Notes: generated by a model not told the origin, from the sequence alone. DNA of 64,000 bases from Neptunicella plasticusilytica (GCF_047922965.1 NZ_CP150481.1:1116001-1180000), one strand, 5' to 3'. Counted from the first letter of the stretch, positions 7,401 through 16,662 are shown. Numbers and translations are program-made.

Positions 7401-7439
7401 AAAACCAAATCCGTTCATCCTGAGCCATTTGATAAACTC
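7401..7439. repeat. Right copy of the direct repeat flanking the cassette array
   Basis: Begins AAAACCAAATCCGTTCATCC and matches 4730-4768 in the same orientation at 33 of 39 positions. Only the first half of the REP-like palindrome is present here. Confidence 0.75.
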
Positions 7440-7494
7440 TGGATGCATGGAAAAGAAATATACGCGAAGAACAACGATTGGCTGGTTAGCCAAT

Positions 7495-7528
7495 AAAAAA
7501 GGCGATGCAGATGAACTGTATCGCCTTT
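7495..7528 (-). terminator. Terminator of fba
   Basis: A 13-bp stem (AAAGGCGATGCAG at 7498-7510, CTGTATCGCCTTT at 7516-7528, one G-T pair). On the minus strand a T-run (7495-7500) follows the stem. It lies 24 bases after the fba stop. Confidence 0.88.
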
Positions 7529-7551
7529 AAAAAGGGTTGTACTAGCGAAAG

Positions 7552-8628
7552 TTACAGCACATTCACCGCATTCAGGTCCGAAAACGCTTTTTCCAGACGC
7601 CGTACCATTGATGATTGCCCTTCGCGCAGCCATACACGTGGATCATAGTGTTTTTTATTCGGCGCTTCATCACCGCTGGGATTGCCTATTTGTCCTTGCA
7701 GGTAATCTTTTTTCTCTTCGTAGTAGTTCTTGACGCCTTCCCAGGTGGCCCATTGGGTATCGGTATCGATATTCATCTTGATAACACCATAGCTGATAGA
7801 CTCTTTGATCTCGGCTTCTGTGGAGCCCGAACCGCCGTGAAATACAAAGTTAAGGCTGTTGGTCGGCAGACCGAATTTTTCAGAAACATAGGCCTGTGAG
7901 TCACGTAAAATAGCCGGGGTCAGTTTAACATTGCCAGGTTTATACACTCCGTGCACATTGCCAAATGATGCTGCGATAGTGAAGCGTGGGCTGACCTTCA
8001 TCAGTTCTTCATAGGCGTAGGCCACTTCTGATGGTTGAGTATAAAGTAGCGAAGAATCCATACCGCTGTTATCTACGCCGTCTTCTTCACCGCCGGTGCA
8101 ACCCAGCTCGATTTCCAACGTCATGCCCATTTTGGCCATCCGGGCAAGATATTCTTTGCAGGTAGCAATATTTTCTTCGATAGGTTCTTCAGATAAATCA
8201 ATCATATGGGAACTGAACAAGGGTTTGCCGGTAGCGGCAAAATAGGCTTCCGAGGCGTCCAGTAATCCGTCAATCCAGGGAAGTAGCTTACGCGCGGCAT
8301 GATCGGTATGCACAATAACGGGTACGCCATAACTTTCTGCTACCGCATGAATATGGTGCGCGCCGGACACACTACCGATAATCGCGGCTTGTTGCCCTTC
8401 CAGTTTAAGGCCTTTACCAGCGTAAAATGCCCCTCCACCATTAGAAAACTGGATAATTACTGGCGCTTTGACTTTCGCCGCAGCCTCTAAAACGGCGTTG
8501 ATTGAATCGGTACCGACAACATTGACGGCGGGTAACGCAAAGTTATTTTCCTTGGCTACCGCAAACACTTTTTGTACATCATCGCCGGTGATCACTCCGG
8601 GTTTAACAAAATCAAATATTTTGGACAT
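7552..8628 (-). CDS. fbaA: Class II fructose-bisphosphate aldolase
   Basis: Zn-dependent aldolase that splits fructose 1,6-bisphosphate into DHAP and glyceraldehyde 3-phosphate. The 358-aa length is that of the E. coli FbaA type. Metal and catalytic residues are visible: D109/H110 in VHTDHAARK, the E of LEIELGCTGG, H in SFGNVHGVY and H in FVFHGGSGS. An AAGG ribosome site precedes the ATG on the minus strand. In many relatives fba follows pgk on the same strand. Here it points towards pgk and is separated from it by the cassette island, indicating a local inversion or relocation. Confidence 0.97.
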   Translation of the reverse strand: MSKIFDFVKPGVITGDDVQKVFAVAKENNFALPAVNVVGTDSINAVLEAAAKVKAPVIIQFSNGGGAFYAGKGLKLEGQQAAIIGSVSGAHHIHAVAESYGVPVIVHTDHAARKLLPWIDGLLDASEAYFAATGKPLFSSHMIDLSEEPIEENIATCKEYLARMAKMGMTLEIELGCTGGEEDGVDNSGMDSSLLYTQPSEVAYAYEELMKVSPRFTIAASFGNVHGVYKPGNVKLTPAILRDSQAYVSEKFGLPTNSLNFVFHGGSGSTEAEIKESISYGVIKMNIDTDTQWATWEGVKNYYEEKKDYLQGQIGNPSGDEAPNKKHYDPRVWLREGQSSMVRRLEKAFSDLNAVNVL

Positions 8629-8954
8629 TTATAGGGCCTTTTAATTAAACGTATCAGCTATTTATGATTATGAGTTTTCATACACATGTCATTCAGTACA
8701 CATGCTAATGTGGATATAAGTTTAAGCAGGATATATATACTTAAACTTTATCTCTAAAATCAGTTGTAAATATTATGTTTAAGAAGGATAAACGCCACCT
8801 TTATCAATGTCTAGGACGGACTAAATATCAAACAGATATAAGCAATGGCATTCGCGCCGATCGGCTAGGCTAGTCGATAGTTTTTTCGATTAGGCAGAGC
8901 ATATTGGCAAGGTATTAGGTAACCTGACAGGGTGACAACGACAAGGAAAACAAA
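8629..8954. other. Divergent intergenic region fba / dipeptidase
   Basis: 326 AT-rich bases between divergent genes, which must hold both promoters. No ORF, strong hairpin or operator was recognised. Confidence 0.5.
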
Positions 8955-10115
8955 ATGATTAAATGGTTAGCCTTGGGTGTAGCGGCACTACTCGTGATCC
9001 TTTACCTGAATTTACCGACATTACTTGAGCCGCGCTTTAATCGGGTTGAACCTCATGAGGCCTATGTTATACAGCCTCAAGCCAGGGAACTACACCAACA
9101 ATTGACCATTATGGACTGGCATTCGGATTCTTTGTTATGGGAGCGAAATATTCTTGATCATGTTAGCCGTGGCCATGTTGATGTTCCCAGATTGCAACAG
9201 GGCAATGTCGCCCTGCAAATGTTCACCACTGTCACCAAATCCCCCAAAGGGCAAAACTATGAAAAGAACAGTGCCGCCAGCGATCGTATTACGTCTCTGG
9301 TTATTGCTCAGGGATGGCCAATACGTACTTGGGACAGTCTATTACAGCGCAGTTTATATCAGGCTCAAAAACTGGATAACGCGGTCAATCAATCCGACGG
9401 CCAGTTGCGTTGGGTAAGAAATGTCCCCGAGCTGGAAGAATTACTGGCTAGTCGGAAAACGGCACAGCTAAAACCCATCGGTGTATTATTAGGGATGGAA
9501 GGAGCACATCCGCTGGAAGGTGATATCGCCAATCTGGACAAGCTTTATCAGCATGGCTTTAGAATGATTGGTCTGCAGCACTTTTTTGATAACCGATTAG
9601 GCGGCTCATTGCATGGCCTGAGCCAGTCCGGTCTGACTGAATTTGGTCGTCAGGTGGTGGCTAAATTGAATGACAAGCAGATGATTATCGACGTTGCGCA
9701 TTCATCAGCAAAAGTTGTCGAAGAAGTACTGGAACTCAGTCGTCGTCCTATTGTCGTATCCCATACCGGCTTGTATGGCGTCTGCCCTACAGCAAGAAAT
9801 TTGCCGGATCAGTTGATGCAGCAAGTTGCGGCCAAAGGCGGGTTGATCGCACTGGGGTATTGGCAAGCTGCGGCCTGTGATATTAGCCCACAGGGGATTG
9901 CCAAAATGATCAAATACGGGATTGATTTGGTCGGCGAAGATCATATCGCTTTGGGATCTGATTTTGACGGAGCGGTAGAAACACGGATTGACAGTAGTGA
10001 AATAGCGACACTGACACAGGAGTTATTGGCATTAAATGTTACTAAAATGCAAATCCGCAAAGTCATGGGTGAAAATTCTGTTAAATTTTTGCAACAATGG
10101 CTGCCTAAGGCATAG
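8955..10115 (+). CDS. Membrane-anchored dipeptidase, peptidase family M19
   Basis: A renal-dipeptidase-type zinc enzyme that hydrolyses dipeptides, in this family often including D-amino acid dipeptides. An N-terminal hydrophobic helix (residues 3-22) suggests anchoring in the inner membrane facing the periplasm. Zn ligands are visible in order: H56/D58 (DWHSDS), E182 (GMEGAHP), H249 (DVAHSS), H270 (VVSHTG) and the catalytic D336 (LGSDFDG). The 386-aa length is normal for M19. It stands alone, divergent from fba. The ribosome site AAGGAAAAC lies directly upstream. The exact substrate is unknown. Confidence 0.9.
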   Translation: MIKWLALGVAALLVILYLNLPTLLEPRFNRVEPHEAYVIQPQARELHQQLTIMDWHSDSLLWERNILDHVSRGHVDVPRLQQGNVALQMFTTVTKSPKGQNYEKNSAASDRITSLVIAQGWPIRTWDSLLQRSLYQAQKLDNAVNQSDGQLRWVRNVPELEELLASRKTAQLKPIGVLLGMEGAHPLEGDIANLDKLYQHGFRMIGLQHFFDNRLGGSLHGLSQSGLTEFGRQVVAKLNDKQMIIDVAHSSAKVVEEVLELSRRPIVVSHTGLYGVCPTARNLPDQLMQQVAAKGGLIALGYWQAAACDISPQGIAKMIKYGIDLVGEDHIALGSDFDGAVETRIDSSEIATLTQELLALNVTKMQIRKVMGENSVKFLQQWLPKA

Positions 10116-10223
10116 AATTTGGCAGAAATTAAAGGAATCGTTTGGCGTCGTAGTATTATTCCATTACAATATCTGCGCATTTTTTGAGCAACTCATCTTA
10201 ATTCGAAGTAGTAGGCTGTACCG

Positions 10224-11021
10224 ATGATTAAAAAACTTGTAATTTGTAGTTTAGCTTTTGTACCCATGGTCAGTATGGCCGGTATCGACTTGATGTCTCG
10301 CCTGTATATGGCGGACAATACAAGCAATCCAGCGGATAGCGGTGAAAATGTTAAACCTTTCACAATGGACGGTGAATTCGGTTTAATTAAAACCACCGGT
10401 AATACCGAAACAACATCGGTTAAAGCAACGTTGAGTGCGCATCAGGAACTTGAACAATGGAGTAATGACTACGTTGTTGAAACGCTGTATAAACAAGATG
10501 AAGTCGACAACGATGAAGGCGAAGAGACACAAACAACGGCACAAAAAGTGTTTTTGTCCGGACAGGGAAACTACAAGTTAACCGATCCCAATCATCGTAT
10601 CTTTGCCTTTGCATCCTATGAAGATGACCGTTTTAGTGGCTACCAATATCAAGGCACTTTAGCAACGGGTTGGGGCCAACAAGTCTGGAAAGACGATACC
10701 AGCAGTTTTAATTACAGTGTGGGTCCGGGTTATTCATTCGCTAAAACACAAGAGGGTGAAGATGCCAGCAGCTTCATTGTTCGTGGCGCGATGGATTATC
10801 AGTGGAAAATCTCTCCGACAGCGACGTTCCGTCAGTTAATCAGTACGGAGATCGGTTCCGAAAACACCAAATCCAAATCTGAAACATCGGTTGCGGCTAA
10901 AATTAATGGTTCATTAGCGATGAAAGTTTCGTTACTGCTCAACCATAACAGCGATGTGGTAGAAGGTAACGAGAACCTGGATACTCAAACTGCAGTGACG
11001 CTGGTTTATACCTTCTTTTAA
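10224..11021 (+). CDS. DUF481 outer-membrane barrel protein (YdiY-like)
   Basis: 265 aa with a cleavable signal peptide (cleavage probably after VSMA, residue 19). The mature part follows the DUF481 pattern: G-L-I-K-T-T-G-N-T-E-T near the N-terminus, alternating beta strands, Asp/Glu-rich loops and a terminal aromatic (VTLVYTFF), the usual outer-membrane insertion signal. The family includes salt-induced outer-membrane proteins of unknown function. It is followed by a strong bidirectional terminator shared with the convergent OmpA-family gene. Confidence 0.85.
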   Translation: MIKKLVICSLAFVPMVSMAGIDLMSRLYMADNTSNPADSGENVKPFTMDGEFGLIKTTGNTETTSVKATLSAHQELEQWSNDYVVETLYKQDEVDNDEGEETQTTAQKVFLSGQGNYKLTDPNHRIFAFASYEDDRFSGYQYQGTLATGWGQQVWKDDTSSFNYSVGPGYSFAKTQEGEDASSFIVRGAMDYQWKISPTATFRQLISTEIGSENTKSKSETSVAAKINGSLAMKVSLLLNHNSDVVEGNENLDTQTAVTLVYTFF

Positions 11022-11044
11022 TCCAAGGCAGCTCTTAATAAATT

Positions 11045-11073
11045 AAAAAAGCCAGTCAAATGACTGGCTTTTT
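11045..11073. terminator. Bidirectional terminator between convergent genes
   Basis: GCCAGTCA (11051-11058) and TGACTGGC (11061-11068) with A-run before and T-run after. It serves the DUF481 gene on the plus strand and the OmpA-family gene on the minus strand. Confidence 0.9.
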
Positions 11074-11100
11074 GCTGACTGGGGCTTTGTTAGCCGGATT

Positions 11101-12171
11101 TTAACGTTTAACCTTGGTTTCTACTGTCGTCGAAACTTTGGCATGAATGCGCCGATTCTTTTTGGCAGCCTCGGCTGTGCCAGAATCATCCAGTAATTCC
11201 GTTTCGCCATAGCCTTTGGCGGTGAGACGACTTGCGTCAATATCGTAACGATCAATCAGTAATTGGCGTACCTTGTTAGCTCGTTCCTCGGAGAGCTTCT
11301 GGTTGTAATCGGCTTCCCCTACTGCTGAAGTGTGGCCGCCGATTTCGGCATATACCGAGCCATAACGCTGCATAAAGTCAGCAAATTTCTGGAATTCGGG
11401 ACTTTCAGGGTCGGTAATTTCGCTACTGTTGTTGGCGAACAAAATATTGAGTACTACGGAGTAGGATTTTTCCATCAAGATACTACAACCATTAGCATCG
11501 ACCTTGTCTGTTTTAGGCGTGCCCGGGCATTTGTCAGCCTGATCAAAGATTCCGTCTCCGTCTGTGTCCAGGCTGATCGGTTCGGCAACTTGTTGTGTGA
11601 CAGGAGGCGGTGGAGTAGGAGCGGCTGCTTTGTGCTGATTGGACTCTGTGTTGAAGGTGTAGGCTATACCCAGTTTCAAACCAAAGTCATTGTAATCCTG
11701 ACCAAAGTCATAGTAACTGGCGGCTTCGGCAATAACTCGCCAATTGTCGTTAATCTGGAAATGTTTGCCTATACCTACATTCGCCATTCGGTAGCTGGTA
11801 TCCAGCTTTTCATGCTTGACCCCGGCAAATAAATAGACCGATTTTTGATCCAGGAAGTAGAGCGCATCAACACCTAAACGATCACCGGTTTCATCGTCAA
11901 AACCGTCGATGGCGTCAATGTCCAGATGTGACCATTCTATTCGACCGGCCCAACGGGGACTGAAACGCAATCCCAGTTCGGCACCGATACCATGGCCGTC
12001 GTCAAGGTATTCAAAGGGCTCGGGTTTGTCTGAATCAGGATTATAATATTCAATAAAGCCGGCTACCCAGCCATCCTCAATTTGGTCATCTGCCAACGCG
12101 TTTCCGGACAGACCCAAAGTGCCAATAGCACAGAGCAAAATGCTGATTTTATTGCGCTTAAAATTTCTCAT
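11101..12171 (-). CDS. OmpA-family outer-membrane protein
   Basis: 356 aa. The signal peptide ends at ALA (about residue 27). It is followed by an OmpA-type eight-strand barrel (about 30-180), a proline-rich linker (TPPPPV), a thrombospondin type-3-like Ca motif (DTDGDGIFDQADKCPGTP, about 203-220) and a C-terminal OmpA peptidoglycan-binding domain with the GHTSAVGEADYN and LSEERANKVRQLL blocks and NRRIHA near the end. It should anchor the outer membrane to peptidoglycan. An AAGGAA ribosome site precedes the ATG. The lack of a classical OmpF/A synteny makes a specific name unsafe. Confidence 0.92.
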   Translation of the reverse strand: MRNFKRNKISILLCAIGTLGLSGNALADDQIEDGWVAGFIEYYNPDSDKPEPFEYLDDGHGIGAELGLRFSPRWAGRIEWSHLDIDAIDGFDDETGDRLGVDALYFLDQKSVYLFAGVKHEKLDTSYRMANVGIGKHFQINDNWRVIAEAASYYDFGQDYNDFGLKLGIAYTFNTESNQHKAAAPTPPPPVTQQVAEPISLDTDGDGIFDQADKCPGTPKTDKVDANGCSILMEKSYSVVLNILFANNSSEITDPESPEFQKFADFMQRYGSVYAEIGGHTSAVGEADYNQKLSEERANKVRQLLIDRYDIDASRLTAKGYGETELLDDSGTAEAAKKNRRIHAKVSTTVETKVKR

Positions 12172-12229
12172 AGCGTGTTCCTTTTATTAGCTGTATCGCT
12201 TTTTCAGGATATCGCCTTTTTAGAGGAGA

Positions 12230-12661
12230 TCAACTGACGCCATTTAGCGTCACAATGAGCTTGCGAGTGCCGCCATTGTTACGATGTTCGCACAAATAAA
12301 TCCCTTGCCAGGTACCTAAAGCTAACTGGCCCTGCCGGATCGGCACAGTCAGATTAACCCCCAACATGCTCGACTTAATATGCGCGGGCATATCATCCGG
12401 GCCTTCATAAGTGTGCTGAAAATAGGGAATGTCTTCAGGCACCAGATGATTGAGGTAAGCGTTCATATCACTTCTGACAGTTGAATCGGCATTTTCGTTA
12501 ATGGTTAGGCTGGCACTGGTATGACATAGAAACAGATTGGCTATACCGACTTTATACTGCCTCAGCTCAGTAAGTGCTGCCAAGACTTCGTCGGTAATCA
12601 GGTGACAGCCGCGGGAGCGGGGCTTGAGACTGATTTGATATTGTGACCAGAGTGTATTCAT
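12230..12661 (-). CDS. yjbQ: YjbQ / UPF0047 family protein
   Basis: 143 aa covering the whole UPF0047 fold. The family blocks are present: FLCHTSASLTINENAD (residues 44-59), a central DMNAYLNHLVPE, and the C-terminal GTWQGIYLCEHRNNGG. E. coli YjbQ has weak thiamine-phosphate-synthase activity and an uncertain main role. It ends close to the OmpA-family gene and begins 26 bases after the zur stop, so it may be co-transcribed with zur. Confidence 0.9.
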   Translation of the reverse strand: MNTLWSQYQISLKPRSRGCHLITDEVLAALTELRQYKVGIANLFLCHTSASLTINENADSTVRSDMNAYLNHLVPEDIPYFQHTYEGPDDMPAHIKSSMLGVNLTVPIRQGQLALGTWQGIYLCEHRNNGGTRKLIVTLNGVS

Positions 12662-12687
12662 TGTTTTGTTATTGCAATCCGGTCATT

Positions 12688-13128
12688 CTACTGACAACTG
12701 CTGCACAATCCATGCGCTTCAATGGTCTGGCTCTGCACCTTAAAACCATGTTCATGGGCTTGTTTATCCAAAGTTTGTTTTAACCCTGCTGACTGGATTT
12801 CTTTGACATCACCGCATTGATCGCAAATCAAAAACTGAACCGGGTGGTTGCAGCCAAAATGATGGCATGCCACAAAAGCATTACTTGATTCGATCCGGTG
12901 CACCAGTCCGAACTCAAGCAGAAAATCCAGTGTGCGATAAACGGTGGCGGGCTTGGCGGTATTTTCGGTTTCTTTTAGTTGATCAAGTAATTCATAAGCC
13001 CCTATTGCGCCTTCCCGGTCAATTAATAGGCGATAAATTTTTTCGCGTAATAAGGTAAAGCGGGCCCCTTTGTCTTCGCAATAACTTCGTGCTTTAAGCA
13101 CTTGTGATTCTGTTGTCATGGTTGTCAT
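12688..13128 (-). CDS. zur: Fur-family regulator, probably zinc uptake regulator Zur
   Basis: 146 aa. A winged-helix N-half (AKPATVYRTLDFLLEFGLVH) binds DNA. The C-half has two CxxC zinc pairs (ICDQCG and LCSSCQ) and the IEAHGLC block characteristic of Zur rather than Fur. It should repress zinc-uptake genes when zinc is plentiful; no target was recognised in the window. Two in-frame ATGs (13128 and 13119) are both possible; no clear ribosome site decides between them. Confidence 0.88.
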   Translation of the reverse strand: MTTMTTESQVLKARSYCEDKGARFTLLREKIYRLLIDREGAIGAYELLDQLKETENTAKPATVYRTLDFLLEFGLVHRIESSNAFVACHHFGCNHPVQFLICDQCGDVKEIQSAGLKQTLDKQAHEHGFKVQSQTIEAHGLCSSCQ

Positions 13129-13181
13129 TTTTTGTAAAATTCAAGGTGCCAGTTTATCACAGGCTTTTTAAGTACCGGCGG

Positions 13182-14474
13182 TTAATTTTGAAACAACGGC
13201 AAGCTGTTTATCCGTTGTTCGATCAATTGCCGTTTCTGTTTATATTGTTCACTGTCGACATCGCCAATTTGCTGGTTAAATTGCTCTTTATGCAATCCTT
13301 CTGGTAAATCCGCAATAAACGGAAAGTAGTCAGTTTCTTTAGTCTGTGGGGTGATTCTTTGCTGAATAATACTGGCGAACTCGGGATCGGTTGCCATTTG
13401 GGCCAGTTTAATTCCGGCCATATCGGCAGATAAATCGGCAAAACTGAAACCGCTGCCCTCGGTACTGCGATCCATTAATTCTTTAAATTCCCCTACCGCA
13501 ATGGAAATACCCTGTTGGGACAGTATTTCTATCGCCGCCGAATACAGGAAGTGCTGGCACAAGTCGCGACGACGGGACAAGAATACCTGATGGCGGGATT
13601 TAGCTTTATCCAACAACGAAGGTTCAATGTTACCGGCAAAGCGGGCGAAATTCTGGTTGCCGTCGAAAATCGCCATTGCCAGAATGGCTGCACGGTTTTC
13701 AACACTAGGATCACGATCGACCGAACGTTTTTGTGCTTCGTCAAACAACGCCACGATATATTGATTAATCGATATATAGGGCAGCTGTAAATCGATAATT
13801 TTGACACCGGTTAAAAAATGCAGATAGTGGACAATACTCTCCTGAAAAAGCTGCTCTTCTTCATTTAATTCCCGCTTTAACGATTTCATTTCAGTTAACA
13901 AATCATACACCGGAGCCAATTTTATCATCAGCTTGAACGGGTCCATTTCTACGCGAGTGATACGATTGGGAAGTTCAGAGGCAATATGACTGTCCGTATA
14001 CCAATCTATTACCCAGGTCAGCAGGCTAAGGGCGGTATCACCAGGAATGCTTATCTGACCAATTTTCAATGTTTCCAGTTTTAATTCGTCGGCCTCGACG
14101 ATCCATAAACTGACGTTGATATAACCACCAAACAGGCTATCCGGTAACTGATAGGTGATGGCCAGCAAGCTGCGCTGATAATCCAGATTGGCCTGCGCCT
14201 TTATCGCAGGTTTGGCTCTTTGTACAAAACCAGCCAGACTGTTTAGCTGGTCAGCCTTGAGCTGGATTGACTGGAGCCGACGAGAGCGTCCGAGAGAACG
14301 TTGTAGCTGATCGAGTAAAGCCGGTAAGCTGTCTGCAGATTCGACCTGCTGATGACTTTGAGCAACCACCAGTGGTTGTTTCTCAATCGCCAAAAATAGC
14401 AGGCAAGCCAGTACTGCGAGTAAAAATAGAAGTATCCAAATCGTGATTTTCAGGAAACGAGTGGCTTTTTGCAT
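13182..14474 (-). CDS. Unknown membrane-anchored envelope protein, 430 aa
   Basis: No named family recognised. One N-terminal transmembrane helix (residues 9-30) is followed by a long, mostly helical domain of about 400 residues with Lys/Glu- and Gln-rich segments. A conserved-looking block near residues 335-365 (GSGFSFADLSADMAGIKLA) is the most distinctive part. The protein probably faces the periplasm. It starts about 163 bases after the next minus-strand gene and ends close to zur. It could be an Alteromonadales-specific protein of unknown function. Confidence 0.7.
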   Translation of the reverse strand: MQKATRFLKITIWILLFLLAVLACLLFLAIEKQPLVVAQSHQQVESADSLPALLDQLQRSLGRSRRLQSIQLKADQLNSLAGFVQRAKPAIKAQANLDYQRSLLAITYQLPDSLFGGYINVSLWIVEADELKLETLKIGQISIPGDTALSLLTWVIDWYTDSHIASELPNRITRVEMDPFKLMIKLAPVYDLLTEMKSLKRELNEEEQLFQESIVHYLHFLTGVKIIDLQLPYISINQYIVALFDEAQKRSVDRDPSVENRAAILAMAIFDGNQNFARFAGNIEPSLLDKAKSRHQVFLSRRRDLCQHFLYSAAIEILSQQGISIAVGEFKELMDRSTEGSGFSFADLSADMAGIKLAQMATDPEFASIIQQRITPQTKETDYFPFIADLPEGLHKEQFNQQIGDVDSEQYKQKRQLIEQRINSLPLFQN

Positions 14475-14580
14475 CTGAAATGGTCATAAACAGGTAAGAA
14501 TAGATGTTAAAACGTTACCAATTCGGTGGCCAGAACACCAGCTTTTAGATCGGTAAATAACTGAGTTGTAGAACAAAATA

Positions 14581-14618
14581 GTGATATAAACACTTTCCAT
14601 CGTGCCCGTTTATATCAC
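14581..14618 (-). terminator. Perfect 11-bp inverted repeat, probable terminator of the 14638 gene
   Basis: GTGATATAAAC (14581-14591) and GTTTATATCAC (14608-14618) around a 16-base loop. On the minus strand it lies 20 bases after the stop and is followed by TATTTTGTT. Confidence 0.6.
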
Positions 14619-14637
14619 CATTTGTATCCAGCAGGCG

Positions 14638-15216
14638 CTAATGCGCAAGCGAATCATCAAGTTCCGCTACAGGGAATGCGTTGGCAAAAGCAATCAGTGC
14701 TTCACTATCGATGTCACTGGATTTAAAGGTGATAAAGCCACCACTTTTCAGCGTTACTTGTAACTCGGCTTGTTCGTTGTCACTCATGTCTGTTGCTGTC
14801 CTGCGCTGAATACGCAACGCTTTACCCTGGCCACTTTGCAGACCAAATTGCGCCATCGCCGAGAATGCATTGGCCATGGCTCCCGATGCGCCTGCTGACA
14901 GGGAGACATTAATGGTGGCGTCTTTTTTGCGATAATCCCGTTCGATAACACTCATGCCCATAACTTGCTGTTGATTCATTTCATCGCCGCTGTAGCCAAG
15001 AATGTTGTCCTTGAAGAAGGTGGCTGTTTTCCCCTGCTTCTCCTGTTCCATTAATTTTACGCACCAGCGGGCTTCTTCTAATGCTCCTTCCAAATCTTTT
15101 TTGGCGTACAAGGAAGCCGCATTGCTACAACTTTGCTGGGGGGATTCTTGTGCCATTGCCGGAGCGGATAATATCAGACATGCGTTTAGGCTAATGATTA
15201 GACGTTGTGTTAACAC
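14638..15216 (-). CDS. Unknown secreted/periplasmic protein, 192 aa
   Basis: The signal peptide is clear (hydrophobic ISLNACLILSAPAMAQ, cleavage after AMA). The start is GTG at 15216 with a GGAGAG ribosome site at the right distance. The first 45 mature residues look like one TPR-type helical pair (CSNAASLYAKKDLEGALEEARWCVKLM) with two cysteines. A Gly/Ala/Met-rich middle (SAGASGAMANAFSAMAQFG) follows, then a beta-rich end. Function unknown; a small periplasmic scaffold is possible. Confidence 0.72.
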   Translation of the reverse strand: MLTQRLIISLNACLILSAPAMAQESPQQSCSNAASLYAKKDLEGALEEARWCVKLMEQEKQGKTATFFKDNILGYSGDEMNQQQVMGMSVIERDYRKKDATINVSLSAGASGAMANAFSAMAQFGLQSGQGKALRIQRRTATDMSDNEQAELQVTLKSGGFITFKSSDIDSEALIAFANAFPVAELDDSLAH

Positions 15217-15366
15217 GATAACTCTCCTTATCGTCGTTTATCGATTTGAGACAGATTTAATTGAAGACCAATTTTTTAAATAAGCAATGCCCCGCAGCAA
15301 AAACACAGTAAAGCTCAACAGGATCAAGCAAATATTTAATGGCATGGGAATGGCTATCAGGGTAAA

Positions 15367-16377
15367 ATGCGCGGCCCTATTTTTCGAACTTCGCAGGGTA
15401 TTATGCTCCCCCGTAAAATTTCTGTTGCACCCATGCTCGATTGGACGGACCGTCATTGCCGCTATTTTTTGCGGCAAATATCCAGTCAGGCGTTGTTGTA
15501 TACAGAAATGGTGACTACGGGCGCGATCATCCATGGCAAAGGGGATTATCTGGCTTTCCATCAGGATGAGCAGCCGGTGGCACTGCAACTGGGCGGCTCA
15601 AATCCGCAGGAAATGGCGGAATGTGCGCGTCAGGCTGAAGGTTATGGTTATGACGAAGTTAATATCAACGTCGGTTGTCCGTCAGACAGAGTACAAAATG
15701 GACGCTTTGGCGCTTGCCTGATGGCGGAGCCTGAAACTGTTGCTGCGTGCGTTAGTCAGATGCAGCAAGCGGTCAATATCCCGGTTACGGTTAAGTCCCG
15801 CATCGGTATAGACGATATGTGTGAAATGGATGACTTGACCCGCTTTATTCAAATTGTGGCCGATGCCGGTTGTGATACTTTTATCGTGCACGCCCGAAAA
15901 GCCTGGTTACAGGGACTCAGCCCTAAAGAAAATCGTGATATACCGCCTTTGATGTACGACAGGGTTTATCATCTCAAGCAGCAGTTCCCTCATTTACACA
16001 TCAGTATTAATGGTGGGGTTAAAACACTGGACGACGCTGCCTTACACCTGAATCATCTGGATGGGGTAATGATTGGCCGTGAAGTGTACAGTAATCCCTG
16101 GATATTGGCTGAGGTGGATCAGCGTTTCTATGACCTGCCTGAAAATAGCAAAGACAGGATAGAAATCGTGCAGCATATGATCGATTATACCGAGCAACAA
16201 ATGCTGCAAGGTGCCCGGTTTTATCATGTTGCCCGCCATATGTTAGGTTTATTTCAGGGTCAACCCGGGGCTCGGGCATGGCGACGCTGTTTAAGCGAAC
16301 ATGGGACTGCCGCAAATGCGACGCCAGAATTGTTTAATCGGGCACTGGATGCTATGTATACACGTGCGTCAGCGTGA
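15367..16377 (+). CDS. dusA: tRNA-dihydrouridine(20/20a) synthase DusA
   Basis: Flavoenzyme that reduces U20 and U20a in the tRNA D-loop. The N-terminal block SVAPMLDWTDRHCRYFLR is diagnostic of DusA. The FMN/active-site region has NVGCPSDRVQNGRFGACLM with the catalytic cysteine in GACLM, and the C-terminal helical domain has RHMLGLFQGQPGAR. 336 aa from this ATG; a second ATG at 15403, also with an AGGG site, would give 324 aa and is nearly as plausible. Monocistronic by position; no strong terminator follows. Confidence 0.95.
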   Translation: MRGPIFRTSQGIMLPRKISVAPMLDWTDRHCRYFLRQISSQALLYTEMVTTGAIIHGKGDYLAFHQDEQPVALQLGGSNPQEMAECARQAEGYGYDEVNINVGCPSDRVQNGRFGACLMAEPETVAACVSQMQQAVNIPVTVKSRIGIDDMCEMDDLTRFIQIVADAGCDTFIVHARKAWLQGLSPKENRDIPPLMYDRVYHLKQQFPHLHISINGGVKTLDDAALHLNHLDGVMIGREVYSNPWILAEVDQRFYDLPENSKDRIEIVQHMIDYTEQQMLQGARFYHVARHMLGLFQGQPGARAWRRCLSEHGTAANATPELFNRALDAMYTRASA

Positions 16378-16527
16378 CGCTATTCCTCCTTTTTCTATCT
16401 ATCCGATTATCTTTGGCGTTGTAGTTTGTCATCTTTCATCTGAGTCATAGTCACTTTATATGATTGCCCCGGCGCGTTTTATCACTGGTGCAACAGGCTC
16501 CAGTTGCTAGTCAAAATGTATATTAAC

Positions 16528-16617
16528 CTGAGTTCGGGATAAGAAGTGTCGTGGTAATTTCAATAATTGAATTAATTCAATTAACTATAATAAACATTCA
16601 GCTTATCCCGAACTCAG
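16528..16617. repeat. Inverted-repeat element, short copy of a dispersed family
   Basis: Perfect 16-bp ends CTGAGTTCGGGATAAG (16528-16543) and CTTATCCCGAACTCAG (16602-16617) enclose 58 AT-rich bases with no ORF. The same end sequence (…CTCGGGATAAG, then AAxTGTCG) recurs at 49015-49249, so this is a dispersed repeat. Confidence 0.8.
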
Positions 16618-16623
16618 ATTATA

Positions 16624-16662
16624 TTAGCCAAATTAACCAACCGAATTGGTCAATTTGGCTAA
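16624..16662. repeat. Strong 16-bp hairpin upstream of a sigma-54 promoter
   Basis: TTAGCCAAATT and AATTTGGCTAA (11 bp) enclose an inner ACCAA/TTGGT stem and a CCGAA loop; only one A-C mismatch interrupts the stem. It lies about 95 bases upstream of the sigma-54 element at 16756, in the range where activator sites lie. It might equally be a terminator for dusA, though no T-run follows. Confidence 0.6.

Noticed and set aside
7299..7496. 65-codon plus-strand ORF
   Set aside because: Overlaps the last cassette gene and then reads through the REP-like direct repeat; not gene-like.
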